Numbered from the stretch's first letter, positions 24,317-36,295 are shown. The stretch: 64,000 nt of DNA from Ctena decussata (GCA_963989385.1 OZ022502.1:54615454-54679453); one strand, 5' to 3'. The notes: generated by a model from the letters alone, not told the origin. Numbers and translations: made by a program.

Positions 24317-24795
24317 AACAAGAGGCCCCAATGGGCCTGATATCGCTCATCTGGGTATTTTGCCACAATGTATCAAAGTCCTCTATGGCGTAAATTTGTA
24401 AATGTCCAAGCAAGTTCTTGAATTTGGTTTGTGATATTTAGGAATATTTTGTGGGGCTACTTGGCAACCAGAAGAGGAATGAGCAGTAGCTCTCAAGCTT
24501 GAACTGGGCAGACATATTATACAACCTGATTGCAATACACAAGGCCACCTGTGCATTTGATACTGATAAGACTTAACTAGCAAGCAAGACAGACCCTGGT
24601 GTCAGAATGGCAGCAGCAATGAAATGTTTCAAAATTAAATAAAAATAGACTAGTCAAGATATCTTCTGTAACTTAAAATAGCAAAATGTGAATGAGATGA
24701 TATCAGACAAATATTGTGTCCGAATGGTCCTTGCATGTTGCCATTTGGTTTTATTGCAAATAGCCATGTCAAGATGGCCGCAATGTGCCATTACT
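24317..24795 (+). mobile_element. 5' part of a GCTCACC-family element
   Basis: AACAAG (24317-24322), perfect hairpin AGGCCC-CAAT-GGGCCT (24323-24338), then CGCTCATCTGGG (24344-24355). The interior is cut off by the next element, which starts at 24796. No 3' hairpin is seen. Confidence 0.65.
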
Positions 24796-25559
24796 AACAA
24801 GAGCTTCGTAAGTGGCGCATAATACGCCCGTTTCAGTGTCATGAAGGAGATACAAAAAGAACAAGAGTGTTTATGGAAGGATTGACAGGCAGACAACTCT
24901 GTAATTAATGACTGCTATGTTATTAAAACATCTAACACATCAAATACTATTAGTATACCAAAAATCAGCTTCAAGGGTAAAGCAGCTCAGAAGCTGAGAA
25001 ATGCCAAGGTCAAACAAGGGAGATAATTCATAAACTAAGTCAACTCGAGTACCATTCTTGGTCATTATACATCCCTTGACAATTAACACATCACCGTAAA
25101 GATTTGTTAAATTATTTCCGACGGTTACGGACTTACAGAGTAAAACGGATATTGATGCAAGGGCAGATAATTCAGGAAGTAAGCCAGAGTTGTAGTTCAT
25201 GCTCATGATACATTGCCCCATTATTATACACATTCCTACAAAGTTTCATTAAAATATTTCAAAGGGTTAAGGAGTTATGGAGTGAATGAGGGAATGGAGC
25301 TAGCCTAAAAAACTAATCAAAGAGAGGTTACTCCAAAATTAAGATAGGGGGAAAATCATTCTTATATGTGACACACCGTCTTGTGATCATGCACATTGCT
25401 ATATCGTTTCATCAAGATATTCCAAACGGTTACCAAGTTATTGAATGCACAAGATCAGTATACACAAACAAGACGGCCATGAGGCCCTGAGCCGCTCACC
25501 TGAGTAAAAGGTCAAAGGTAAAATGAGGATCATCAACTGAACAAACCTGATAGTTTGAA

Positions 25560-25737
25560 ACTGTCAAATATGTCCACAACATGCATGCAAAGTTAGAAAA
25601 AGATCCATTGAAAACTGTAGAAGTTGATTATACAAACTCTATACCACAAAGTGTGACAAAAGGATGGACAGATGGTCAGACGGCAGACAGGGGCAAATCT
25701 TAATGCCCCCTGACTATCGTCACGGGGGCATAAAAAA
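25560..25737 (+). repeat. 3' end of an ATGCCCCC-type element
   Basis: Ends with hairpin ATGCCCCCTGAC-TATC-GTCACGGGGGCAT (25703-25731) followed by AAAAAA. The preceding ~150 bp (tacaaactctata...acagacaggg) resembles 36690-36795, which ends in a related hairpin. Confidence 0.65.
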
Positions 25738-27022
25738 TCTGTCCATAAATGAAGGCACTTGAGCGACGACAAAGTTTTTCTAAAAATAGCCGCTGTGACC
25801 TTGAACTTTACCCCAGAATGCTGCAAACTTGTCCAAGATATTGCTATACTTATCACTTGTGTGAGGTTAAATCGAAAATGGTCCATAAATGAAAGCACTA
25901 GAGCGATGAAAAAGTTTTTCTATTAATAGCCACTGTGACCTTGACATTGATCTTAGGACGCTGAAATGCGAGCTTGTTCTAGATACTGTCATACTAAACA
26001 TATGTGTGAAGTTTTAATCCAAATCGGTCCATAAATGAAAGAGCTAGAGGGATGACAGAGTTTTTCTAAAAACAGCCACTGTGACCTTGACCTTGACCTT
26101 GACCTCAGAATGCTGAAACGTGAACTTGTCCAAGATATTGTAATACCAATCACTTGTGTGAAATTAAATCAAATTTGGTCCTTAAATGAAAATGCTACAG
26201 CGATGACAAAGTTTTTCTAAAAATAGCCACTGTGTCCTTCACCTTGACCCCAGAACGCTAACACGCGTTCTTGTCCAAGATATTATCATACTTATCACTT
26301 TTGAGAAGTACAATCGAAATCATTCCATAAATGAAGGCACTAAAATGATGACAGAGTTTTTCTAAAAATAGCCACTGTGAACTTGACATTGACCTTAGGA
26401 TGCTGAAACGCAAAGTTATTCAAGATATTGTCATAGTAAACATTTTTGTGAAGTTTTAATCAAACTCGGCCAATAAATGAAGGCGCTAGAGCGATGACAA
26501 AGTTTTCTTAAAATAGCCACTGTGACCTTGACCTTGACCTCAGAATGCTGAAATGCGTACTTGTCCAAGATATTGTAATACCAATCACTTGTGTGAAATT
26601 AAATCGAATTTGGTCCATAAATCAAGGCGCTAATGCAATGACAATGTTTTTTCTGAAAATAGCCACTGTGACCTTGACCTTGACCCCAGAACGCTGAAAT
26701 GCTAACTTATCTAAGATATTGCCATACTTATCACTTGTGTGAAGTTAAATCGAAATCGGTCCACAAATGAAGGCGCTAGAGTGATAACAAAGTTTTTCTA
26801 AAAATAGCCACTGTGACCTTGACCTTGACTCCATCATGCTGAAATGCAAACTCGTTCGAGGTAATGTCATACCCAATATTTGTGTGAACCAATATCAAAA
26901 TTATATAATAAATGAGGTAGCTAGAGCGATGACAAAATATGAAAATACGTGCATACATACAAACGTACATACGGGACAGACCCTATATCCCCTCCACAAC
27001 TTCGTTGTGCGAGGGGATAATA
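25738..27022 (+). repeat. 145-bp tandem array (TCCCCTC family), plus orientation
   Basis: Eight monomers with GCC(A/G)CTGTG near 25789, 25929, 26074, 26225, 26371, 26515, 26661 and 26806; spacing 140-151 bp. The array is followed by ACGT-type microsatellite sequence and a 3' hairpin: ATATCCCCTCCACAAC, loop TTC, GTTGTGCGAGGGGATA (26985-27019), then ATAA. The same monomer occurs in reverse orientation at 41770-42705. Confidence 0.85.
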
Positions 27023-28225
27023 ATCAAACCTGGCCCACATTCGAAAAGGTCCGAGATGTTTTGGCCATCCTAAATACCTGCAAGTTTCAAGGAGCTGCGA
27101 TCAAAAATGAAGGAGCTATGGCCCAGACAATATTTTCCCCATTATAAGTCTAAGGGAAAATATTTTATCTTTCAAGGGCAAGTAACTCTAAAAAGAATGA
27201 TCCAACCTAGCCCAAATTCGAACTGGTCCAAGATGTTTTGACTGTCATGGATACCTGCAAGTTTGAAGAAGTTGCAATCAAAAATGAAGAAGCTAGGACC
27301 CGGACAACATTTTCTACATGGTAAGTCTATGGGAAAATACTTTATCGCTCAAGGGCAAGTAACTCTAAAATGAATGATCCAACCTGGCCCAAATTCGAAC
27401 TGGTCCGAGATGTTTTGCCTGTCCTGGATACCTGCAAGTTTGAAGAAGTTGCAATCAAAAAGGAAGAAGCTAAGGCCCGGACAACATTTTCTCCATGGTA
27501 TTAAAGTCTATGGGAAAATATTTTATCGCTCAAGGGCAAGTAACTCTAAAAAAAATAATCCAACCTGGCCCAAATTCGAACTGGTCCGAGATGTTTTGAC
27601 CGTCCTGGATACCTGCAAGTTTGAAGAGGTTGTGATCACAAATGATGAAGCTAGGGCCCGGACAACATTTTCTCCATAATAAGTCTATGGGAAAATATTT
27701 TATCGCTCAAAGGCAAGTAACTAAAAATGAATGATCCAACCTGGCCCAAATTCGAACTGGTCCGAGATGTTTTGACTGTCCTGGATACCTGCAAGTTACA
27801 AGAAGTTGCAATCAAAAATGATGAAGCTAGGGCCCGGACAACATTTTCTCCATGGTAAGTCTATGGGAAAATATTTTATCGCTCAAGGGCAAGTAACTCT
27901 GAAATGAATGATCCAACCTGGCACAAATTCGAACTGGTCCGAGATGTTTCGACTGTCCTGGATACCTGCAAGTTACAAGAAGTTGCAATCAAAAATGATG
28001 AAGCTAGGGCCCGGACAACATTTTCTCCATTATAAGTCTATGGGAAAATATTTCATCGCTCAAGGGCAAGTAACTCAGAAAAGAATGATCCAACCTGGCC
28101 CAAATTCGAACTGGTCCGAGATGTTTTGGCTGTCCTGGATACCTGCAAGTTAAAAGAAGTTGCGATCAAAATTGAAGACGCTAGGGCCCGGACAACATTT
28201 TCTCCATTATAAGTCTATGGGACCT
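27023..28225 (+). repeat. 177-bp tandem array
   Basis: About seven monomers. CGGACAACATTTT recurs at 27301, 27478, 27659, 27835, 28012 and 28189 (spacing 176-181). The frame is partly open through several units, which yields ~100-codon translations, but these are repeat artefacts. Confidence 0.85.
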
Positions 28226-28822
28226 TTCTGTTGCCATGGTAACCAGAGTTTCAAACCAATCTGTCCAAAAACTATATGTAATCAATCCCCCACCCCAGCA
28301 ATGCTACACATAAAATTTGATCAAGATTGGCCTTCTACTTTAGCAGATATTAATGTTTAAAAGTGTGGACGTACGACGGACGACGGACCAAGCCTATACT
28401 ATAAGCTCACCTTGGGAGCCTTCGGCTCAGGTGAGCTAAAAACTAAAAAATCTAATCAAAGGGACGCAACTCCAAAAGGAAGAAAGGGAGAACACCCATT
28501 CTTGTATGCGACACATCGTCAGACCCTCTTACATATTGCTATGAAGTTTCATCAAGACACCCTAAAGGGTTATCTAGTTATGGTGGACACAAGACTTGTA
28601 GGGTAAAACATCATTAAAGGGGCATTACTTGGAAACTAAGTAAGGGGAAGCAACCATTACTCTACGCGACACTTTGCCCCATCCTAATATATATGCCTAC
28701 AAAATTTCATGAAGATATCTCTAACTGTTACTGAGAGAATGTTGACGGACGGACGGACAGACGGACGGACGGACAGCGCCATGCCATAATACGTCCGTTT
28801 TTTTCAAAACGGGCGTATAAAA

Positions 28823-28947
28823 ATAGCACAAAATGTTGAAATGACAATATCTTAATAACTGCTGATTGGATTTGGAAACAGATTTGGTCGAAATCCAATC
28901 AGCAATTATCAAGATATTGACATTTCAAAGTTTTGTGCTATTTTAAT
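28823..28947. repeat. Foldback, ~54-bp arms
   Basis: AATAGCACAAAATGTTGAAATG... on the left pairs with ...CATTTCAAAGTTTTGTGCTATT on the right around a short spacer near 28876-28892. Arms are imperfect. It directly abuts the 3' end of the TACGCCCG element. Confidence 0.75.
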
Positions 28948-29307
28948 CTCCAAGCAAATTTCCGTTAAAGTACAAAGTTAGGAGAACATCCACTGAAAAT
29001 TGTTGTAGGGTTTGATTGGACAAAATCTGTACCCTGGGACCGAGTGCACAAAGCAAACGTAAGCGTACGCCCGACGCACGTCCGTCGTACAAGTACCACA
29101 GCATGTTAATCGGTGTGCACAATCGACGTGGTACAACCGAGGCGTGTCGAAAACTTAATCGAAAAATCGCTTCAAAACTCACGTCTGCCAGATAGCAGAC
29201 TTTACATGTGCGTATCATCTTCATTTTAAATTGTTCCGTTAGTGCTGCATTTTGATATGGTCGGAATGTTACACTGGACAGATGATTTACAATATAGATT
29301 TTGGTAG
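28948..29307. other. Non-coding DNA
   Basis: A stretch near 28990-29045 resembles the sequence before the ATGCCCCC-type end at 25600. Otherwise nothing is recognised. Confidence 0.4.
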
Positions 29308-29570
29308 GTTAATGGTTGTTTTGGGTTTACCGCCCTTTAAGACAATCTTTCAGTCTATATCGGGCCGTCTCCCAGAGAGGGGGAGAAAGAAAAGAGAAAT
29401 GATAGACGAGAAAAAAATCCAAACAACCCCCGGCGCCACCTACTGCAAGCACATTAGGCCCTTTCCCTTCTTTAATCCAAGTAATAAGGACGCCCTGGCA
29501 CTGATAGTTATATCCAGCACCATCGCCCGACTACCACCTCCTACAATACAGAAGGCCTTTTAGAAAGTGG
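29308..29570 (-). mobile_element. SINE-like dispersed repeat, copy 2
   Basis: Reverse-complement match to 24065-24315 over the GGGCGATGGTGCTGG, GGGCGTCCT and GAGACGGC blocks. Non-coding. Confidence 0.6.
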
Positions 29571-29789
29571 CAGGATAATCAGAGACAGAACCAACCCTTT
29601 GGACATCTATGTCACCTAACATTTGGCAGGATGAAAACAATTGTAATATTTGCGTTTTTATTAGTTTGGATATTCGACGCAAAATGTAATAAAGTTATAT
29701 TGTTTTGCGTTCCTACAATTGTCAGGCTATAACATTTTGCGTTGTTATAACATTTTGCAGGATGAATAAATTTATAAAATTCTGCTATT

Positions 29790-31090
29790 TTAGTATGCCC
29801 CTTCCTTTGAAGAAGGTGTGGGGGTATATTGCTTCTGGGTTGTCCGTCCGTGCGTCCGAGCTTCCATGCGTCTGTACGTCATATTACATGTACCATATCT
29901 TAGAAACCATGCATACTAGAGTTTTGAAATTTCACATATGGAATCTTCATAAAAAAAGTTGACACGTACTTATTCTTGTCCGAGTTGTCTCCCTTTTCCA
30001 AGTAATGCCCCTTGGGAAAAAAATCATAAAAAATCTTGTCAGCAAGATATCTAAAAAATCTTGTCAGCAAGGTATCTCAAAAATACTTGAGCCTGAGTTT
30101 GAAACTTCGCCGGTTCAGTAGGAATGATGAGTAAATTAAACTGATTAAGTTTTGAACGAATTCCGTCAATTTTTGTAGGAGTTACGGCCTTTTGAAAATT
30201 TCGGCATTTTGACTTTGTTAGCAAGATATCTTGAAAAGTATAAGTGATAGGGGCTTGAAACTTGGTCAGCTGATCGGAGATGATCAGTTGATTAACTGTT
30301 TAACTGTCAAGCTAATTCCGTCATTTTTTGTAGGAGTTATGGTCCTTTGAAAATTTTGGCATTTTGACTTTGTCAGCAAGATATCTTGAAAAGTATATGT
30401 ATAAGAGCGGAACTTTGTCAGCTTATTGGGACAGATAAGTGGATTAACTGAATAACTTTTGAATGAATTTTGTCAATTTTCATAGGAGTTATGGGCCTTT
30501 GAAAAAATTTGGCATTTCGACTGTCAACAAGATATCTTCAAAAGTATTATAATAGAGAAAAGACTTGAAACTGTATTAGCTGATTGGAGATGATGAGTAG
30601 ATGAAATGATTAAATTTCGGACGAATTCCGTCAATTTTTGTAGGAGTTATGACCCTTTAAAATTTTTTGAATTTTGACTTTGTCAGCAAGATATCTTAAA
30701 GTATTAGCGATAGGGGTTAGAAACGTTGTCAGATGAATGGAGATGATGCGTAGATTAACTGATTAACTTTTGAATTAATTCAATCATTTTTTAGGAGTTA
30801 TGGCCCTTTGAAAATTTTTGCATCTTGACTTTGTCAGCAAAATATCTTGGAAAGTGTAAATGCAAAAGACTTGGAACTTTGTCAGCTGATTGGAGCTGAA
30901 GAGAGATTAACTGATTAACTTTTGAGTAAATTTTTTCAATTTTTATAGGAATTATGGCCCTTTCAAAATTTCGGCAGCAAGATATCGTGAAAAGTATAAG
31001 AGATAGGGACTTGAAACTTTGTCAGCTGATTGGAGATTGCGAGTAGATGAAGTGATTAACTTTTGAACGAATTCCGTCAAATTTCCTCAA
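29790..31090 (-). mobile_element. 154-bp array element, minus strand
   Basis: Six monomers with GGAGTTAYGG near 30176, 30330, 30484, 30638, 30792 and 30946 (spacing about 153-155). On the minus strand the 3' end lies at the left: a GTCC-rich microsatellite-like run near 29840-29870, then a hairpin with CCCC/GGGG arms at about 29797-29825. Single monomers are also dispersed at 33670-33933, 34779-34950 and 36065-36295. Confidence 0.7.
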
Positions 31091-31497
31091 CCGCGCGGGA
31101 AAATATTTGCCGGAATGTAGAATTTTCCCTACGTGGAAACATGTCGGTAGAAGACATCTCCCCGGAAAATAACCTATAGTCCCTCAAAGTAGACTTTCCC
31201 TTTGCTGAAATTTCTAGGCAAAACCCTAATCAGCATGGGCACTCGCCCATTCTAACCGGTCTTGCTCAGAGGCTCAATGAGATTATAAGAACTCAAGATT
31301 CCCTTACGTGGATAGAGAAGGCTCTGATCAGACTGAGATGTCCACTCCTGGTGAATAAATGTCTTTATGACAAAGGTGCGATAATCACTGAAAGAGCTAG
31401 CTTGCTGACACCATTTATTGTATTTTTTTGCACATACGATTCAGTGAGAAAACATGCTTCCTGCTCATTTACATGCTATTATTATACCTGCGCGAGC
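31091..31497. other. Non-coding DNA
   Basis: Contains a CAGCATGGGCACTCGCCC...GATCAGACTG stretch that may be an old relative of the palindromic MITE. No gene is seen. Confidence 0.4.
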
Positions 31498-31500
31498 TAA

Positions 31501-32396
31501 GGAACGAGTCATTTATTATCAAGTGCGGGGCCGGGTACATTTTCATTTTTCATATGGCTTACCAAAATTTTTCCGACCCCATCCCCAGTCTCACCGGATT
31601 TTTTTTTCCGACACCTCCCCCACCCCCGATAGGTGACAAAAAAATTTATGACCCCCACCACCACCACCAACAACAACAACCACCACCATCCCAGATACCC
31701 AGATATCCTTCACACATACACCGTATTATCTTTTTTGTGTCAGACTGACCTCAATCAAACCTGTATGAAAGACACAGAACATTTTCTTGCTCTGACAGAT
31801 TGATGAATCATGCAGATTCATGGTCTTTAAATTTTGTCCGCAATTTTTAGCATTTTTTCTATCTGCTTATGGCCATCTAGAAATCTGTTTATCGAATGGT
31901 CAATTAAACCGATAATAGCAGTAATGAAGAGGTGGGGTCTGGGGGTGCAGCTCCCAGAAGCCACAATAGGTTTGCTGATGACAAGGCAACTGGAGGAGAC
32001 TTGATATCACAAACGCGGGCATTAAATTTAATCGAGAACAAAATCATCTGCTTGACATGATTTCATGATTTACAGACAATTGTATACTGTCCTACTAGCA
32101 ATTTTTTTTGGATATGATATGACCATGTTTTGTGCGTGATTTCCATAAATGTTTTTAAGTTTAAGTTTGAGTTTGCAAGAATAGAAGTAATGGGGGGTCT
32201 GGGGGGCAAAACCTACCAGAAGCTGAGACATGTTTTAAAAATGAAGACTGATGGAAGAATTCTGACCCCTCCCTGCTCCAAAGATTTTTGATTTTTTTAT
32301 TTCCGACCCCCCAGTACATCTCCAAAATAAATCCGATCCCCTTCCGTTAATGTACCTGCCCCCCTCCCCCCAACCTGATAATAAATGACTTGTCCC
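31501..32396. mobile_element. TIR element with TAA target duplication (Harbinger-like)
   Basis: 896 bp. TIRs GGAACGAGTCATTTATTATC and (inverted) GGGACAAGTCATTTATTATC continue into G-rich sequence and GGTACATT. The trinucleotide TAA flanks both ends (31498-31500 and 32397-32399), which fits the TWA preference of PIF/Harbinger. It contains two copies of a GGGTCTGGGGG...CCAGAAGC block (about 31935 and 32195). No transposase frame is present. Confidence 0.7.
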
Positions 32397-33230
32397 TAAG
32401 ATCGCACTATTTTCGAGTAAATGCGGAGTTGGTTGGCAAGAGCACGAGGCGCGGAAACATGGAGCTGTCTCAATAACTTACTGGAATTTCAATTTTCTAT
32501 GCACGAACATTGAAAATGAAACGACATAGGCGTAGGAAGAAGAATGGGGCAAAACTAGCCCCCCCCCCCCCCACTGCCTCCCCCTTCTCCCCCCCCCCCC
32601 CCCACACACACACACACACAAACACGAGAAATATCTTTAAAATGTCTGTGTCAAGTGTGTCAAGGCTATGGATATTGTCGTGAGAAGCAGTTTTCAGCAG
32701 ACAAACTGTAAGTTTTTCATGTATTTACGTTAAGCGCTCAGGATCATTTTAGAGCCTGCTTATCGCACCATTATAGATGCTAGCCGGGTGGTCAGTACCA
32801 AAAAAGATGCCAGGACCAGTTTAGATGCCAGGACTACTTTAGATGATGTGCACACGTAAGGAAAAAAATCGGTGCACGGCTTGCCTCGTTCCCAGGCGAC
32901 TAAATAGACTGTAGTGAGTCATACGAAACGGAAGTTGTGCAAGGAACTAGTCTAGTGCACGGCATGATAGTAAAGTCTACTAAATATAGCAGATAAATAT
33001 AGAATATAGCAGATAAATATAGATTTCGAAAATCCGATATCGTTTCTAAATTAGGAATCGGATTCACTCGGACATCCTCGCCGATATCTATTTCATTTAA
33101 TTCCGGATACGGAATTGGCCGAAGTGTTACGATTGGTGAACGGATATGAATTATTCAGCGTTGTTGGCCATTCACAAACGACTGCCTGTTTGCATTACGA
33201 AGCCCATCAGCGAGGCATTCCAGTGCTGGA
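32397..33230. other. Non-coding DNA with C-run / CA microsatellite
   Basis: A C-run and (CA)n stretch lie at about 32561-32622. No gene is recognised. Confidence 0.45.
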
Positions 33231-33438
33231 AACTCGCCAGTTTAATGTGGTGCCCCAAAAGCTTAGCAGGCCTAACTTTCAGTGGCCCAAATTATCCACT
33301 AGCTAAAGTTTCCATTCATTTAGTATTGCCAGAAAGATAATTTTGGGCCACTAAAGGCCATACTTTGGAGATTTCTGGTGGCCCGAAACAAAAATTAGGA
33401 ACATTTGGCCACCGGGCCACTGGCCGTTTCCAGCACTG
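33231..33438. mobile_element. hAT-like MITE
   Basis: 208 bp with TIRs CAGTGCTGGAAAC...GCCAGT; the CAGTG start is typical of hAT. CATTC flanks both sides (33226-33230 and 33439-33443), a 5-bp duplication rather than the classical 8 bp. No coding capacity. Confidence 0.75.
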
Positions 33439-33933
33439 CATTCTAAAATTTCGGAAGGGGCGAGATTTAGGACCGAGCAGTCAAGATTCTGACTCTGGAA
33501 AACGTACATCAAAGTCAGGAACACAGTCAGTGCAGATTTCAGTGATCATTTTCTAAACTACGAACACCAAGTACTGAGTTAAAAAATGTGTACCCTTAAA
33601 GTTTGGCTTGTTACCGCAAAGGCCGACCCCTGAGGGTACCTGCACCCCTAACAAAAATATATGTGTGGGCATGCTGTTTGGAAAATTCGACATTTTGACA
33701 GTGTCAGCAAGATACCTTGAAAAGTATTAGAGCTAGGGACTTGAAACTTTGTCAGTTGATTGAAGATGATGAGTAGAGATGAACTGATTAACTTTTGAGC
33801 GTGTTCTTCTATTTTCGTTGGAGTTATGGCCCTATGAAAATGTTGACAGTTTGACATTGTCAGCAAGATATCTTGAAAAGTGTAAGAGCTAGGGACTTGA
33901 AACTTTGATAGTTGATTGGAGATGACGAGTAGA
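33439..33933. repeat. Non-coding DNA and a 154-bp-family monomer pair
   Basis: From about 33670 two monomers related to the 29790-31090 array are present (TCAGCAAGATAYCTTGAAAAG). They are cut at 33933 by the next element. Confidence 0.55.
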
Positions 33934-34778
33934 CCACCGTCTATCATCACCACCGGAAATAGCTTACCACTGAATCGAAAATGAAAGACATGCGCGATTG
34001 GGTGCCTGTCGAAAATCATATTTTATTGGTAATGTATCACTGTTTCATAATTAAATTACTGCACATCACTTGTGGATACAGTCGTCTTATCTATTAAGTA
34101 AGTATTTTATATCAATACTTGTCAAATATGTTGTATGAAAGGAAAACTCGATGGCTGGTGCTGAAGACAAAGTACATTGCAACTATTTCACTGCTTTCTC
34201 CCCGGGCATTTGTACATTTCTTTTACAGATTTTGCCATTTTAAGCAACAGTGTTTTAGGAAACAATGTGATATTCCAGAATTTCAGCCGAAATCAAGTGG
34301 TTAAGCCTATTATTACCTAAAGATAAATTAATCTTGTACGGCGAATAGAAGAAAAACAAATACACAACTATTCGCCGTATCCAACTGTTCATATTTATCG
34401 CCAATTGTAGCCATATAAAATCATTAAATTGATACCACACAAAAGTCATAGGTAATTCTAGTTGCTAGTGAAAACAGGTAATACAACTTGTATGTCAAGA
34501 TATCGATGTAATTATAAAATCGAAACTTGTTTTTGCGAAAGCAAACATTCTAAGGCAGTACAAAGTACCGATAAAAGTGTGTAATTAAAGCAATGCCAAC
34601 GAACAGACCACAATAAACACGAAAACCAACAAAATAAAACTTCTTGGTGTACCTTATATACATGTAAATTGATTATGCAGTAACAAAGAAGAAATTGTAG
34701 ATGAAGGCTTCAAACTCACTGTTGTCTTCCACTTTGGATTCGGTGGTAAGCTATTTCCGGTGGTGATGATAGACGGTG
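33934..34778. mobile_element. TIR element inserted in a 154-bp monomer
   Basis: About 845 bp with imperfect ~57-bp TIRs (CACCGTCTATCATCACCACC on both ends, inverted). The tetramer TAGA flanks both sides (33930-33933 and 34779-34782). The broken host monomer (...GAGTAGA / TAGATTAAC...) resumes on the far side. Inside is a perfect 12-bp hairpin, TACGGCGAATAG (34337-34348) with its inverse (34368-34379). No transposase is recognised; superfamily unknown. Confidence 0.75.
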
Positions 34779-36064
34779 TAGATTAACTAATTAACTTTTG
34801 AACAAATTCCGTCAATTTTAGTACGAGTTATGGCCCTTTGAAAATTGTGGCATTTTGACAGGAATATATCTTGAAAAGTATAAGAACTAAAGACTTGGAA
34901 CCTTGTCAGCTGATTGGAGCTGATCAGTAGATTAACTGACAGACAGACAGACAAAATCATTAATAGCTCAGGTCAAGTTATATGACATAAGAGCAAATAT
35001 TCATACAATACAACATTATGAAGCATGGTTCATTTAAGTAAAAACTACCTGTCAAATATAAATAGCGAAGAGTTGACAAGTAAATATGGTAGTAAATCAA
35101 ACAGGGCTCCAGACAGGACCTCATAACCCCGAGGGGACACTTGTCGTGGCACCCACTAGAACCGCCTCAATAAGGCGGCTTCAGTGTGGCGCCCAGACAA
35201 GCTCCCATGGGAACTTTACAGAAGCCACCTAAAACTCTCCCAATCTGGAGCGCTGTATGAGAAAACGTTGCCAGGGAAAGAACAGAACAAAGAGTGTAGG
35301 GGAAAGCACTAAGGAACAGTAGAGCTGTATTTTACAAGAACATTACAGTTATGGGTATGTGAGGAGGAAGGAGGGGGAGGCAAATCAGATTATACTTGGA
35401 AAGTACCACGTAGGTTGAATTTAGACAAAAGAGAGAGAGATTAAAAAAAAGAAATTGTAGCAAGAGTTTAGGCAAATGAAAACAATTTATCTTGAGGTAC
35501 TCAAAAATGGAGGGAAAAGAGTACAACACGTACATGTGTATATATAAACATCGCTAACATAGGCATGTCATCATTGGCGCATATTTATATATAGGTCGCA
35601 TATACGTCCATGCGTATAGATTACGTTACCGCTCTCGCAACTTCATTTGCACATTGTATGTAATAGTATGCAGTATATATAAGTGCCAATGGTCACTTGC
35701 TTGGAAAAGAAAGAAAGAAAAAAAAATGTACCAGCACATATTCCTTTACACAAATACAGGCTTGCATAGGCACCTTCTTACATGTGTAATAGGTTGTACC
35801 CAAGTGCGCACATACCTGCGCGCACGCATGTACACCGATACACCCTTTGAAATACGCATGCCTGCATCTGGATCTGCGATGAAACATGAGCAGCGTCGCC
35901 CAGGAAGGGGTTCCAGTTCAAATGCAAACAGTCGCTATCCAACCAACCTACCCCCACTCAGACAAGAGCCCTTACTTTCAAATTAACGAGTACCCATGAC
36001 TCATAATTCGGGCGCTTGCTACTCTAGGTCCATACAGCTCACCTAGGTTGTAAAGTACAGCCCA
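34779..36064. other. Non-coding DNA
   Basis: A 154-family half monomer lies at 34779-34950. The rest shows no gene. Short open frames around 35654-35986 lack domain signatures. Confidence 0.45.
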
Positions 36065-36295
36065 GAGCGACACCGCTGATTAACTGATTAACTTGTCAGC
36101 TGATAAAAGATGATGAGTAGATGAACTGATTAACTTTTGAACGTATTCCGTCAATCTTTATTGGAGTTATGGCCTTTTGAAAATTTCGGCATTTTGACTT
36201 TGTCGGCAAGATATCTTGAAAAGTATAAGAACTAAAGACTTGGAACTTTGTCAGCTGAGTGGCGCTGATGAATAGATTAACTGATTAACTTGCCA
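36065..36295 (-). repeat. Dispersed 154-bp-family monomer
   Basis: Matches the 29790-31090 array (GGAGTTATGGCCTTTTGAAAATT and GCAAGATATCTTGAAAAGTAT blocks). Confidence 0.6.

Larger units (their letters stand above)
25467..28442 (+). mobile_element. GCTCACC-family element nested in the TACGCCCG element
   Basis: 5' end: AACAAG, hairpin GGCC-ATGA-GGCC, motif CGCTCACCTGAG (25493-25504). 3' end (28404-28442): arm AGCTCACC...GGGAGCC, loop TTC, arm GGCTCAGGTGAGC, then TAAAAA. The 5' motif is the exact complement of CTCAGGTGAGC in the 3' arm. The interior is a mosaic: a piece ending in a third hairpin type (25703-25731), the 145-bp array, then the 177-bp array. Confidence 0.75.
24796..28823 (+). mobile_element. 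TACGCCCG-family element carrying nested elements
   Basis: 5' end: AACAAG (24796-24801), small hairpin around GCTTCGTAAGT, motif ATAATACGCCCGTTT (24819-24833). 3' end: (GGAC)n run at about 28744-28775, ATAATACGTCCGTTT, loop, AAAACGGGCGTATAAAAA (ends about 28823). The 5' motif is repeated as one arm of the 3' hairpin. The interior matches 46031-46600. That copy is continuous where this one is broken by the insertion at 25467-28442, so the nesting order is visible. Confidence 0.75.

Noticed and set aside
14280..28225. CRISPR-like arrays of regular repeats
   Set aside because: Monomers are contiguous with no unique spacers and no cas genes; the genome is eukaryotic.
27374..28360. Several ~60-100-codon plus-strand frames resembling each other
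   Set aside because: They are translations of the 177-bp tandem monomer; similarity reflects DNA repetition, not a protein family.
33115..33340. Two overlapping ~63-codon plus-strand frames
   Set aside because: They run into the hAT-like MITE and have no domain or splice support.
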